DNA of 64,000 nucleotides from an uncultured Ruminococcus sp. (lineage in GTDB: Bacteria > Bacillota > Clostridia > Oscillospirales > Ruminococcaceae). The translations under genes were made by a program, and so were the position numbers. The notes under the pieces were generated by a model. The model saw only the letters and a program-made list of their open reading frames with translations. It was not told where the DNA came from and ran no database searches. Positions 25,457 through 35,600 of this stretch are shown piece by piece. The DNA lies in assembly GCA_947627175.1 (NCBI GenBank), contig CANQVA010000004.1, forward strand, positions 1 to 64,000. The letters run 5' to 3'. Every line of letters begins with the position of its first letter. Positions within the stretch are counted from its first letter, which is position 1.

Positions 25457-28400
25457 ATGGATTCTGAAAATAAAAAATCGTCGGGTACGTCAGCATTTAA
25501 TGAAACAAAGACAACAGGTACTTCTGTAATAAGATTTTCAGTATGCATTGTGGCAATTATTGTAATTATATTATCAATTGTTCAGTTCAGCAATAGTAAC
25601 GATAAAAGAATATCACATCTGAATGCAAGGCAGGTAAAAGACAATACTGTAAGACTTTCAAAAGAAGTTGATAATCTGATTTCAGACCGCCTTGAAAATA
25701 TCAGAATTTTAAGTGCATTTTACAGCGAATCTCTTAAAAGTCCCGAAGTTGATGTTCCGCTTCTGCAAAGAATGACAAAAGATTCAAATTTTGATTTTAT
25801 GGAATTTGCAGATGCTGACGGTCTTGACCATAATATCACCGGGGGAACGTCTGACGCTACCGACAGAAAGTATTATATTGACGGAATGGCGGGAAACAGC
25901 GGTTTAGAACTTATTTTTGAATCAAGAGCAACACAAGAAACATTATTGATGTTTTATGCTCCTGTTATGTTTGAAAATAAGCCTATAGGCGTAATGATTG
26001 GTGTTATTCAGTCTACGGGGGAAATAGGGGAACTTATTGATGTTTCTTATTACAATGAAAAGGCAGAAGTTTATTTATGCGATGAAAACGGCGATATTAT
26101 CGCAAGCAACCTGCCGGAAATTGATACAAGAAAACATATTCCCATTACAGATATATTGACCGATAAAGAAACAGTAACGGCAATTGAATCTACAATTTCA
26201 GACGGAAGTGTAAATACTTTTGAAAACAGTGAAAAAGATAACGGTATCGGCTGTGCGATGAAAATAAATGAATGTGACTGGTATCTTGTAGAAGTATTTC
26301 CCGATGCGGCACATAATGATTTAGTAAGTGCATCTGTAAAAATATCTACACGTCTGCAATTTACTCTGTTTACGATTTTTGCAATAGTTATACTTGTAAT
26401 TATTATGACAAATATCAAAGACCGCAAGGACATTATCGAAAAAGAAGCAATACAGAAAAATGCCTTGAAAAATCACCTTAATGTTATTCAGTCAATGGGA
26501 CAGATTTATTTTGCATCATATTATGTTGACCTTGAAACATATGGTTATATTGATATTATGAAAAAGAAAAATCCCTATGAAATGATAGAAATGTCAGGTG
26601 ATATAAGGAAAAGTATTGAATATACGTGTGAGAGTCTGATTAAGCCCGAATATAAAGAAATGATGTATAAATTTTTAAATATGGACACGCTTGAAGAACG
26701 TCTGAAGAAAAAACAAGTTATTACTTGTGAATTCAGGGGGATTATATCCGACTGGTGCAAGGCATATATCATAGCAGGGGACAGAGATGAAGAGGAAAAG
26801 CTTAAACACGTATTCTACGCATTCAGAAATATTCGTGACGAAAAGAAAAAGGAAGAAACTGCAAAAATAACAATAAATGAACAAATGTATGCACTTGAGC
26901 AGGCAAATTTAAAAATGGAAGAACAGCTTGAGGTTATTAACGGTCTGGGTTCTGATTATTTTTCTATTCTCCTTGTTGACATTTTAGGTAATACTGTAAT
27001 TCCGTACAGAACAGAGGGAGAAGAAGGCATTGTAATTTCTGATTTCTTCAACAGAGATTCTCACAGCTGGTCTGACCTTATCAGTGAATATGCCGATTCA
27101 ATGGTTCTTGAAGATGACCGCACCGCATTTATAGAGCATTTCAGCTTTAAAAGCGAAAAAGACTTTTCTTTTAACTATCGTATGATAAAAGAAAATGATA
27201 TATCATGGTTACAAGTTCAGGTTTCTTATGTTAAAAGAAAAGACGGTACAATATTAGCTGTTATCGGTACTAAAAATGTTGATGAGCTTGTCCGTGAAGA
27301 ACAGAAAAAACAGAAAGTTCTTGCTGATGCTCTTGAAGCTGCCGAAAAGGCAAACAAGGCAAAGTCTGATTTCCTTTTCAATATGTCGCACGATATAAGA
27401 ACACCTATGAATGCTATTATAGGCTATACGGATTTACTTAAAAAGAATATTGACAATCCTGAACTGCGTGACCGCTACATAGAAAATATACGCACTTCAA
27501 ACGGATACCTTTTAGACCTTATAAATAATGTTTTAGATACGGCACGTATTGAAAGCGGAAAAGCTACACTTGATGAAGAAGTAAGCGATACTCGCCTGAT
27601 TATAAAAAATTTGGATACAGCATTTGCAAGTGAAATAAAAAAGAAAAATCTTAAATATACTGTTCATGACGAAATTATTCATAAATATATTTATTATGAT
27701 TCAACAAAGGTCGCACAGATAATGTTGAATGTTGTCAGCAATGCCGTTAAATATACATCTGAAGGGGGAAGTATTGATGTATATTTCACTGAAACTCCTT
27801 CAGAGCGTGAAGGCTGGGCAAATTTCACAGCCGTTATAAAAGATACGGGTATCGGCATTTCAAAGAAATTTCTGCCACATATCTTTGATTCGTTTACAAG
27901 AGAAAAATCTGTTACAGACAGCAAAATTGTCGGAACGGGTCTCGGAATGGGAATTGTAAAAAGTCTTGTTGAATTGATGGGCGGAACTATCAGTGTTGAG
28001 AGTGAACTCGGCAAAGGTACGACTGTTTCATTTACTATTCCGCATAGAATTGCGGAAACTCCGACTGAAACCGAACGTAATGAAAATGATATTGATTCGG
28101 AAGCATTTGCGGGAAAAAGAATACTCCTTGCGGAAGATAACGCACTCAATGCAGAAATTGCCATTGAAATTCTGACTGAATCGGGATTTGAAGTAGAACA
28201 CGCAGAGGACGGAATAATTTGTCTCGATATGCTTAGTAAACATGATGCCGGGTATTATGATATGGTATTGATGGATGTACAGATGCCTAATATGAATGGT
28301 CTTAAAGCAACAACAGTAATAAGGCAATTCCCTGACAAACAAAAGGCAAAAATACCTGTAATTGCCATGACAGCAAATGCATTTAATGAGGATAGAAAAA

Positions 28401-28489
28401 AATGTCTTGAAGCAGGTATGAACGGATTTATAGCGAAACCTGTTGACACAGAAAAACTTATGGAAACGCTTGCGGAAATATTCAAGTAA
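25457..28489 (+). CDS. Hybrid histidine kinase with Cache-type sensor
   Basis: The start is ATG 25457, seven bases after GGAGG. The product (1010 aa) has a membrane helix (about 26-46), an extracellular double-Cache sensor (about 50-290) and a second helix (about 297-317). Two PAS-like stretches lie between about 340 and 600. HisKA has 'NMSHDIRTPMNAIIGY' (His about 645), and HATPase shows 'NAVKYT', 'DTGIGIS' and 'GTGLGMGI'. One receiver follows (Asp in 'DMVLMDVQMPNMNG', about 936). It is divergent from the BvgS-like kinase. No downstream partner gene is attached. Confidence 0.92.
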   Translation: MDSENKKSSGTSAFNETKTTGTSVIRFSVCIVAIIVIILSIVQFSNSNDKRISHLNARQVKDNTVRLSKEVDNLISDRLENIRILSAFYSESLKSPEVDVPLLQRMTKDSNFDFMEFADADGLDHNITGGTSDATDRKYYIDGMAGNSGLELIFESRATQETLLMFYAPVMFENKPIGVMIGVIQSTGEIGELIDVSYYNEKAEVYLCDENGDIIASNLPEIDTRKHIPITDILTDKETVTAIESTISDGSVNTFENSEKDNGIGCAMKINECDWYLVEVFPDAAHNDLVSASVKISTRLQFTLFTIFAIVILVIIMTNIKDRKDIIEKEAIQKNALKNHLNVIQSMGQIYFASYYVDLETYGYIDIMKKKNPYEMIEMSGDIRKSIEYTCESLIKPEYKEMMYKFLNMDTLEERLKKKQVITCEFRGIISDWCKAYIIAGDRDEEEKLKHVFYAFRNIRDEKKKEETAKITINEQMYALEQANLKMEEQLEVINGLGSDYFSILLVDILGNTVIPYRTEGEEGIVISDFFNRDSHSWSDLISEYADSMVLEDDRTAFIEHFSFKSEKDFSFNYRMIKENDISWLQVQVSYVKRKDGTILAVIGTKNVDELVREEQKKQKVLADALEAAEKANKAKSDFLFNMSHDIRTPMNAIIGYTDLLKKNIDNPELRDRYIENIRTSNGYLLDLINNVLDTARIESGKATLDEEVSDTRLIIKNLDTAFASEIKKKNLKYTVHDEIIHKYIYYDSTKVAQIMLNVVSNAVKYTSEGGSIDVYFTETPSEREGWANFTAVIKDTGIGISKKFLPHIFDSFTREKSVTDSKIVGTGLGMGIVKSLVELMGGTISVESELGKGTTVSFTIPHRIAETPTETERNENDIDSEAFAGKRILLAEDNALNAEIAIEILTESGFEVEHAEDGIICLDMLSKHDAGYYDMVLMDVQMPNMNGLKATTVIRQFPDKQKAKIPVIAMTANAFNEDRKKCLEAGMNGFIAKPVDTEKLMETLAEIFK

Positions 28490-28494
28490 AATAT

Positions 28495-28527
28495 AAAACA
28501 GTTCCGGAATTTCGGAACTGTTTTTTT
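28495..28527. terminator. Shared terminator between convergent genes
   Basis: AAAACAGTTCCG (28495-28506) pairs with CGGAACTGTTTT (28513-28524), with T8 on the plus strand. It serves the kinase and probably the oppositely oriented ATPase. Its stem matches the hairpin at 11290. Confidence 0.85.
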
Positions 28528-28528
28528 A

Positions 28529-30541
28529 TTAAAGTTTTTTTACAAAAAGGCAACGAATTGCATTCAGTACAGCAAGAATCATAACGCCCACATCAGCAAA
28601 AATTGCAAGATACATATTTCCGATACCTACAGCACCTAATGCAAGACAAGCAAATTTAATTGCTAATGCCATAATAATATTCTGATATACAATACGCAGA
28701 CATTTTCTTGAAATTTTGATTGCTTTCGAGATTTTCACAGGGTCATCGTCCATAAGAACAATGTCTGCCGCCTCAATAGCAGCATCTGAACCCATTGCAC
28801 CCATTGCAATGCCGATATCTGCCCTTGAAAGAACAGGAGCATCATTTATTCCATCTCCGACAAAAGCCAATTTTGCTTTTACGTGTTTTTTACTCAATAA
28901 TTCCTCTACTTTTTCAACTTTATCAGCAGGAAGTAATTCACTGTAAACTTCATCAATACCGAGAGATGATGCGACTTGATTCGCTGATTTTTTTGTATCT
29001 CCCGTAAGCATAACTGTTTTTTCTATACCTGCCGATTTCAATAAAGATATTGCATTTGCTGAATTTGGTTTGACAATATCAGAAATGACAATATGCCCTG
29101 CATAATCACCGTTGACAGCCATGTGTACAATTGTTCCTGTATGGTGACATTCATAATAAGTAATATTCAGGCGTTTCATAAGTTTATCATTTCCGACAGC
29201 AACTTCAACGCCGTCTACCTTTGCAATTACGCCGTTACCGCTTATTTCCTGAATATTGCTTACACGACTGCGGTCAAGTTCTTTTCCGTATGCTCTCTGT
29301 AAACTCTTGCTTATCGGGTGAGAAGATGCACTTTCCGCAAGAACAGCATATTCAATTAACTTTTCATTATCCATATTATTATGGTGAATGCCGTTTACTT
29401 CAAAAACACCTTTTGTTAATGTGCCTGTTTTGTCGAATACAACTATTTTCGTTTTAGAGAGAATTTCAAGATAGTTTGAACCTTTAACAAGTATGCCCTG
29501 CTGACTTGCACCGCCGATTCCTGCGAAAAAGCTCAAAGGGATACTTATAACCAAAGCACACGGGCAACTGATAACAAGAAATGTAAGTGCACGGTAAACC
29601 CACACGCCCCAATCTGCCGAAAGTCCCATAAAAAGCATACGAATAAAAGGCGGTAATATTGCAAGTGCCAATGCACTATAACAAACAGCAGGCGTATAAA
29701 CTTTTGCAAACTTTGAAATAAAATCTTCCGATTTTGATTTTCTTGAACTTGCATTTTCAACCAAATCCAATATTTTAGATACAGTAGATTCGCCGAAATC
29801 TTTTGTTGTCTGTATCTTCAAAACTCCCGTCATGCTTATACAGCCACTTATAACTTCATCGCCGGTTTTTGCCTCCCTCGGCAGGCTTTCACCTGTGAGG
29901 GCACTTGTATTCAGACTTGAATTTCCCTCAACAATAATTCCGTCAATCGGTATTTTTTCGCCCGGCTGAACAATAATTATACTACCTGTTTCAACCTCGT
30001 CAGGGTCAACTTTTTCAAGTTTTCCGTTTATTTCAATATTAGCATAGTCGGGGCGTATGTCCATTAAATTGCTGATATTTCGGCGGCTTTTACCGACTGC
30101 ATAACCCTGAAACCATTCGCCAATCTGATAAAATAACATAACAGCTATTGCTTCAAGGTATTCGCCGTTTTCATAAATAGCTAAAGCCATTGCACCGACA
30201 GTTGCGACAGCCATTAAAAAATTTTCGTCAAAAATTCTACCGTTTTTAATACCCTTTACAGCCTTATTCAGAATATCATATCCAATAATGAAATAGTCTG
30301 TCAGATAACAGGCAAATCTTAACCAGCGACCGAATGACGGAAATATATATCCGTCAAGTTTACTGAAAATTTCCGCTGAAACAAATTGAAGCACTAAAAG
30401 AACAGATGCTGAAATAAATATACGAGTCATCATTTTTTTCTGTTTTTTTGTCATGCCGTCTTTACGTCTGCCAATGAAAATAAGAACAGCAGATACAGCA
30501 ATAACAATTATAAGCAATATATTTATAATTATTTCCTGCAT
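28529..30541 (-). CDS. Heavy-metal translocating P-type ATPase (P1B, Zn/Cd type)
   Basis: The 670-residue pump has paired N-terminal membrane helices, the actuator 'TGESLP' loop, a membrane 'SCPCALVIS' metal site, the phosphorylated Asp in 'DKTGTLTKG', a 'HP' nucleotide motif ('SSHPISKSL') and 'GDGINDAP'. The CPC site with a late membrane Asp ('FADVGVMIL') is the Zn/Cd/Pb subgroup pattern. It lacks the N-terminal HMA domain found in many relatives; that domain is supplied by the separate gene 106 bp upstream. It exports toxic divalent metal ions from the cytosol. RBS AAAGGAGT precedes ATG 30541. Confidence 0.93.
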   Translation of the reverse strand: MQEIIINILLIIVIAVSAVLIFIGRRKDGMTKKQKKMMTRIFISASVLLVLQFVSAEIFSKLDGYIFPSFGRWLRFACYLTDYFIIGYDILNKAVKGIKNGRIFDENFLMAVATVGAMALAIYENGEYLEAIAVMLFYQIGEWFQGYAVGKSRRNISNLMDIRPDYANIEINGKLEKVDPDEVETGSIIIVQPGEKIPIDGIIVEGNSSLNTSALTGESLPREAKTGDEVISGCISMTGVLKIQTTKDFGESTVSKILDLVENASSRKSKSEDFISKFAKVYTPAVCYSALALAILPPFIRMLFMGLSADWGVWVYRALTFLVISCPCALVISIPLSFFAGIGGASQQGILVKGSNYLEILSKTKIVVFDKTGTLTKGVFEVNGIHHNNMDNEKLIEYAVLAESASSHPISKSLQRAYGKELDRSRVSNIQEISGNGVIAKVDGVEVAVGNDKLMKRLNITYYECHHTGTIVHMAVNGDYAGHIVISDIVKPNSANAISLLKSAGIEKTVMLTGDTKKSANQVASSLGIDEVYSELLPADKVEKVEELLSKKHVKAKLAFVGDGINDAPVLSRADIGIAMGAMGSDAAIEAADIVLMDDDPVKISKAIKISRKCLRIVYQNIIMALAIKFACLALGAVGIGNMYLAIFADVGVMILAVLNAIRCLFVKKL

Positions 30542-30565
30542 AGAAACAACTCCTTTAAAAATATG

Positions 30566-30575
30566 TTTAATCGTT
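30566..30575. promoter_or_regulatory. Candidate ArsR half-site before the ATPase
   Basis: TTTAATCGTT here is identical to the right arm of the operator at 30894-30919. It sits 24 bp upstream of the ATPase start codon, between that gene and the terminator-like hairpin. Confidence 0.4.
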
Positions 30576-30596
30576 TATATGTTATCTTATAAAAAC

Positions 30597-30631
30597 AGCA
30601 CCCTGAAATTGTTAAAAACGTTAAGGGTGCT
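30597..30631 (-). terminator. Hairpin between HMA gene and ATPase gene
   Basis: AGCACCCT (30597-30604) pairs with AGGGTGCT (30624-30631); on the minus strand it is followed by G and T5. It could reduce read-through so that more metallochaperone than pump is made. Confidence 0.65.
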
Positions 30632-30647
30632 ATTCAGAAAAATCGGG

Positions 30648-30866
30648 TTAAAAGAAAATTTCACAGTCGGGTTCAACTTTCCTGCAAACCTTCAGAACGT
30701 CCTGCATGACATTTTTTGGTTCATATCCTTCAGAAAATTCTACAATCATTTTTTGTGTCATGAAATTTACTGTAGCAGATTTTACACCATCAATTTTACG
30801 TGTTGCATCTTCCATTAAATTAGCACAATTAGCACAATCTACTTCAATTTTGTATGTTTTCTTCAT
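30648..30866 (-). CDS. Heavy-metal-associated (HMA) domain protein
   Basis: The 72-residue protein is a single HMA fold with 'VDCANCANL' giving the metal-binding CxxC, followed by 'KIDGVKSATVNF'. It is the soluble equivalent of the N-terminal metal-binding domain missing from the adjacent P-type ATPase. It most likely hands metal to that pump. The ATG follows GGAG, and a strong promoter with an overlapping ArsR-type operator lies just upstream. Confidence 0.9.
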   Translation of the reverse strand: MKKTYKIEVDCANCANLMEDATRKIDGVKSATVNFMTQKMIVEFSEGYEPKNVMQDVLKVCRKVEPDCEIFF

Positions 30867-30893
30867 AATGAAATACTCCTTTACATAATATTG

Positions 30894-30919
30894 AACAATT
30901 AAACAAGTTTTTAATCGTT
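30894..30919. promoter_or_regulatory. ArsR/SmtB-type operator
   Basis: AACAATTAAA (30894-30903) and TTTAATCGTT (30910-30919) form an imperfect inverted repeat around a 6-bp spacer. It sits just downstream of the -10 box of the minus-strand promoter, where a repressor would block initiation of the HMA-ATPase genes. Confidence 0.65.
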
Positions 30920-30925
30920 GAATTT

Positions 30926-30954
30926 ATTATACCTTATTTTTCTTCATAAGTCAA
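30926..30954 (-). promoter_or_regulatory. SigA-type promoter for the HMA-ATPase genes
   Basis: On the minus strand TTGACT (30954-30949) and TATAAT (30931-30926) with a 17-bp spacer. Confidence 0.8.
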
Positions 30955-31023
30955 TACTTTTGATATATTTTTTTTATTTAACTTTTTCTAAAAAATAATA
31001 AACAGCAGTTTTGCTGAATATAA

Positions 31024-31052
31024 TTGACAATTTTATTTTTTAGTGCTATTAT
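31024..31052 (+). promoter_or_regulatory. SigA-type promoter for the ArsR gene
   Basis: TTGACA (31024-31029) and TATTAT (31047-31052) with a 17-bp spacer, 34 bp before the start. Confidence 0.75.
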
Positions 31053-31086
31053 GATTATAAAATAAGATTATAAAGGAGAAATTTTT

Positions 31087-31461
31087 ATGCAACAGAAACA
31101 TTTCCCTCATAATCACGGTCAGGTTATGGAAAATGAATTTGAAAATATCCCTGAAAGCAGTCAATTTGAAACTGTTGCAGAGATATTTAAACAGATGAAC
31201 GACGGTAATCGCCTGAAAATATTCTGGATTCTTTGTCATTGTGAAGAATGTGTTATCAATTTGTCTGCTATGGTAGAAATGAGCAGTCCCGCAGTATCGC
31301 ATCACTTAAAGCAATTGAAAGCCAGCGGTTTTATTGTAAGTCGGAGAGCAGGAAAAGAAGTTTATTATAAAGCATCAGAAAACGAAAAAGCACAATTTCT
31401 TCATCGCATGATTGAACAGCTTTTAGAAATATCATGTCCTGTTCCGAAAGAAAAAAAATAA
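31087..31461 (+). CDS. ArsR/SmtB-family metal-sensing repressor
   Basis: The 124-residue protein has a winged helix-turn-helix: 'SSPAVSHHLKQLKASGFIV' is the recognition helix and 'RRAGKEVYYKA' the wing. The 'CHCEECVINL' segment before it resembles the CxC metal site of CadC/ArsR-type sensors. His-rich N-terminal residues (FPHNHGQ) may add ligands. By family behaviour it represses the divergent HMA-ATPase operon until Zn, Cd or a similar ion binds. RBS AAAGGAG precedes ATG 31087. Confidence 0.9.
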   Translation: MQQKHFPHNHGQVMENEFENIPESSQFETVAEIFKQMNDGNRLKIFWILCHCEECVINLSAMVEMSSPAVSHHLKQLKASGFIVSRRAGKEVYYKASENEKAQFLHRMIEQLLEISCPVPKEKK

Positions 31462-31462
31462 G

Positions 31463-32005
31463 TTAATCATGTACTTTAAATTTCGGAAAAATAAAGCGTT
31501 CGGAAATTTTACATGATGTAATGCCTATTATTGTTCCGAGAAAAATACCTGCAATAACATCTGTCGGAAAGTGTACATAAAGATATAATCTTGAAAAGGC
31601 AATCAGAGAGGCAATTATATAAGCTATTATTCCGAGTTTTTTATCAGCGTGCATTATAACAGATGCCGCCATAAATGAAGATAACGTATGTCCGGACGGG
31701 AATGAATAATCCTGTGGAATATCAACAAGCATTTGTATTGAATTGTTAATCCAACACGGTCTTTCTCTTCTGATAATATTTTTCAGAATCAAATTTCCTG
31801 TTATTACGCCTCCAAATAAACCTATGCTAAGTGTAACGCCTGTTTTTCTGTATTTTTTGATACTAAGCATCAGAGTTGCAGTGCCAATCCATATAAGCCC
31901 TATATTACCCAAAAAAGTTATTTTCGGCATAAGATAGTCAAGAAAACTGCAAGATAAATAATTATGTATTAAATCAAGTATATGTAATTCAATATCTGTT
32001 ATCAT
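31463..32005 (-). CDS. PAP2-family membrane phosphatase
   Basis: The 181-residue membrane protein has about five helices and the three PAP2 phosphatase motifs: 'KNIIRRERP', 'PSGHT' and 'SRLYLYVHFPTDV'. It probably dephosphorylates a lipid phosphate such as undecaprenyl pyrophosphate or phosphatidic acid. I chose ATG 32005 because AAGGAG lies eight bases upstream; the in-frame TTG at 32011 is too close to it. It converges on the ArsR gene with one base between the stop codons. Confidence 0.9.
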   Translation of the reverse strand: MITDIELHILDLIHNYLSCSFLDYLMPKITFLGNIGLIWIGTATLMLSIKKYRKTGVTLSIGLFGGVITGNLILKNIIRRERPCWINNSIQMLVDIPQDYSFPSGHTLSSFMAASVIMHADKKLGIIAYIIASLIAFSRLYLYVHFPTDVIAGIFLGTIIGITSCKISERFIFPKFKVHD

Positions 32006-32073
32006 TTTCAATTCTCCTTATATAATTTCATACTTATTATATCACATTAAATTTATACAGTCAATTTTGTTGC

Positions 32074-32102
32074 TTGATTTTTTTGTATTTATCATGTATA
32101 AT
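32074..32102 (+). promoter_or_regulatory. SigA-type promoter for the YunG-like gene
   Basis: TTGATT (32074-32079) and TATAAT (32097-32102) with a 17-bp spacer. Confidence 0.65.
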
Positions 32103-32136
32103 AAAATAAAGATTATATAAAAAAGGAGGTTTTTTT

Positions 32137-32568
32137 ATGGATTATAATTTTTACGGCTGGGAAACGGCAACAGTTAAACCAATTAACAATATATATCCGT
32201 CGATTCATTCCCCGATAGATTTGTATAACGCTTTGTCAAAAATATGGTGTGCGGAAACTTGTGCCCCGAGAATGAGGGATAAATGGACTTCAGAAAATAA
32301 AACTCTGGGACAATGCTCTATAACAGCATTTCTTGCACAAGATATTTTCGGCGGAAAAGTCTACGGAATACTTCGTGAAGGCGGCAATTATCATTGTTAC
32401 AACGTAATCGGAGAATGTGTTTTTGATTTGACGAGTGAACAATTCGGAAATGAAAAACTTGTATATAAAAATAATCCCGAGCAATTCAGAGAAATTCATT
32501 TTGCCAAAGAAGAAAAACGCCTGCGTTATGAGTTTCTGAAAAAAGCGTTATCGGAGTATAAAGAATAA
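32137..32568 (+). CDS. YunG-like protein
   Basis: The 143-residue soluble protein resembles Bacillus YunG: 'KIWCAETCAPRMRDKW', 'LGQCSITAFLAQDIFGGKV' and a 'YNVIGECVFDLTSEQF' segment in that order. Conserved Cys and His residues (GQC, then GNYHCYN) with a later Asp suggest a papain-like arrangement, but no activity is established. AAAAGGAGG precedes the ATG. Single gene with its own promoter and terminator. Confidence 0.7.
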   Translation: MDYNFYGWETATVKPINNIYPSIHSPIDLYNALSKIWCAETCAPRMRDKWTSENKTLGQCSITAFLAQDIFGGKVYGILREGGNYHCYNVIGECVFDLTSEQFGNEKLVYKNNPEQFREIHFAKEEKRLRYEFLKKALSEYKE

Positions 32569-32584
32569 AAAATTAAAAAAAGTG

Positions 32585-32615
32585 AAAACCCCTACTTGCA
32601 ATAAGTAGGGATTTT
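32585..32615. terminator. Terminator after the YunG-like gene
   Basis: CCTACTT (32591-32597) pairs with AAGTAGG (32603-32609), extended by A and T runs; it can serve both converging genes. Confidence 0.75.
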
Positions 32616-32642
32616 CTTTTGGAAGTATGATAGAATGAATAA

Positions 32643-35600
32643 TTATGAAAAATACCAGTAATCGAAATCAACGTTTCCGCTGAATACAAAAGTAAGGTCA
32701 CTGTTGCCTGTGAGTGTTCCTGTAACGGGTACTTTTATTTCCGACATATTAGACGGAATTTCAGCATATGCAACAGCATTGCCTTTAGCGTCGCCTTTAC
32801 ATACCTTTATAACTGCACCATCAGTTGAAGATGCTTTAATTGTAAGAGTTTTTGCACCCTTTGAGAAGTCAGCACCTTTTACAGAAATCCAACCGCCTTT
32901 TGTACCATGTACGGCAGTATCTCCAAGACCATTTACAGCTATATTATTTGACTGATTCGACATTGTTTCAGCCTGAACTTTTGAATATGGGTTAAGTTTT
33001 TTAAGCTGTGAAATACCTGTCATTGTTCCTGTAACGGGATTCATTTTTTCGCCGTTCATAGTGATTTTATCAACTTGCGGACTTCTGTAATTTCCATCAA
33101 TTCCCATAGCTTTTTCAACGGGGCGAGAGTGATAGAATAAATAAAGCTGATTATTCAGTTCAACTATTGAGTGATGATTATTTCCTGTCATTCCGGGGAA
33201 GAAATTTCCCTGATTTTTAAACAGTTCTCCGCCGTATGTATAAGGGCCGAGGGGATTATCAGCAACCATATATTCTATGCCTGCCGTAGAAAGTCTGTAC
33301 TGATTACCGCCTGTATTCCAGTTAGAACAGTATGTGTAATAATATTTGTTGCCGATTTTGTTTATACCTGAATCTTCAAAAACATAAGGAGCATTTATTG
33401 TAGCAGGAGTGCCGACAATACTTGTCATATCGTCGCCAAGCTTTACAACTCTTGTTGTGGACGGCATTGCCTGTTGTCCTTCAGGAACGCCACCACCGAA
33501 ACAGAGATAACCTGTTCCGTCGTCGTCAACAAAAACAGCGGGGTCAAAAAGCCACGGAATATTATTACAGTTAGGAACGGCTCTTGTTATAAGTTCATGA
33601 CCAAGTGGGTCACTCCATGGACCTGTCGGGCTGTCGGCAGTAAGTACGCATACACCGTTTCCGCCGTTGCAGAAATAGAGGAAAAATTTTTCTTTGCCGT
33701 TTATGGTCTTGTGAGCTGCACACGGAGCCCATGAAAGAGATGCCCATTTTGCAATACCTTCCGAACCTGCAACATTTATGCAGCCGTGGTCAGTCCAGTT
33801 TACCATATCATCAGAAGAAATGCAGTTAATTTTGTTTACTTTTCCATAAGTATTTTCTGTTACATTTCCGCTGTTGTCGTATTCAATAACGTCATTCGTC
33901 ATATATACATAAACTCTGCCGTTGTATTCCATAACTCCCGGGTCTGCACCGAATCTCTGTGTATAGAGGGGGTTATTTTCGCCTGATTTTTTATAGCTTG
34001 ATGCAGGAGTTATTGAAGAAAAAAGTTTTTCCATAGCTACTGTATCAGTTTTTTTTTCGGCAACAGGAAATTCGTTTATCTGTCCGAGAACGAATTTTTG
34101 AATAAGAACAGCATCATTAACATTATATTCGCCGTTTTGGTCAACGTCTGCTGAAAGTTTTTCCGATGATTCACTGAAACCGTTTGCAAGACCTTTTCTT
34201 GCGGAAATTAAGTCAAATGAATTTATTAAACCATCTGAATTTATGTCACCGAGGGTAATATTTTTAGATTCTCCTGCACCTAAAATTGAAGTACCTGCAA
34301 TTGCACCTATAACTTCATCAATATAGAAATTATTTGTTGATTCAGCAGTTTCAACATAAATCTGCATATCAGAAGCATCTGACGGAATTTTGTAATTTTT
34401 ATTTGCAAGCTGTACCCATTCGCCTTTAACTGCCGTTGCCTCTGCAATAGTGCTGTATTGAGTATCACCGTTTTTATCTGTGTATTGTAATTTCAGATAG
34501 AATTTGTCTGTCGGCTCGCCGTCAAAGTACATTACATTAGCACTGAAACTATATTCTTTTCCGGGTTCAAATGCTTTGTTCAGAGTTTTTGACGCACCGT
34601 TCCATGATTTTGTTCTATCTTTTACTAAAAGTGATTCACTTCCGACATATGCAGTTCTTCCGCTTGTGAGAATTTCTCCTGAACCTCTTGTATTCCAGTC
34701 GCAAGTACTTCCTTCAAATCCGTCTGCAAAATACCAGCCGTAATCATTGGGAGTTATCGTTTCATCGGGGGTTGTGGGGTTAGTAGGATTTGTCGGATTT
34801 GTCGGATTAGTAGTGCTTCCGTCTGATGCAAGAGTAACTACAAATGTTGAAACGCTGTTTGCAGGGAGTTGAGCATAAAAATGGTCGTCAGTGAAATCCA
34901 TATTCAGAGTAGGAGCAAGATTTTCACTTGCAGATGTTCTGTAACGGTCAACGTCTGAAATATTGCTGTTTACTTTGAAACTTTGTGTATATTCTGTACT
35001 TCCCTTGTTTATTGCAACTATTGCAACTTGATTGTCATCGCCCTTGTATGCAGAAACGAGAACATCTTTTTCCGGCTGTTCTGTAGCATCAACACGAACA
35101 TTGCCCGGACGTACATATTTTGAATACTGTGCCATACAATAGCCACGTTTACTTATTTTGCCGTCCTCAGTCATAAGACCGTAACTTCTGCGGATATACC
35201 ACCATGTGTAAGCACTCATATTTCCGACAACCATAGCATTATGTATATTTTCTGATACTTGTAATGCTTCGGGGTAGCGGTTTGCGGAATCAGCTTCACT
35301 GTTAGGAACATAAACTTCCGTCATCCATATTTCCTTGCCGGATTTTTCAAGGTCGGGAAAATCCATCCAATCTCTTGTAGTACCGTACATATGAGTGCCG
35401 AAAACGTCACAATTCTGCATTGCCTTGCTGTTGTTCAGAATTTTTCTGTAATATTTTTTTCCGCCGTCCGGAACCCATGAAGCATTTTCAGGTGCATATT
35501 GGAAAGATTCAGGTGACATAAGCCTTGTGCTTGTTATTTTATCGCCGTAGTTTGCGATAAAATCGGTAGTTTCATCTGTTGACCAGTAAGTCCATTCAGA

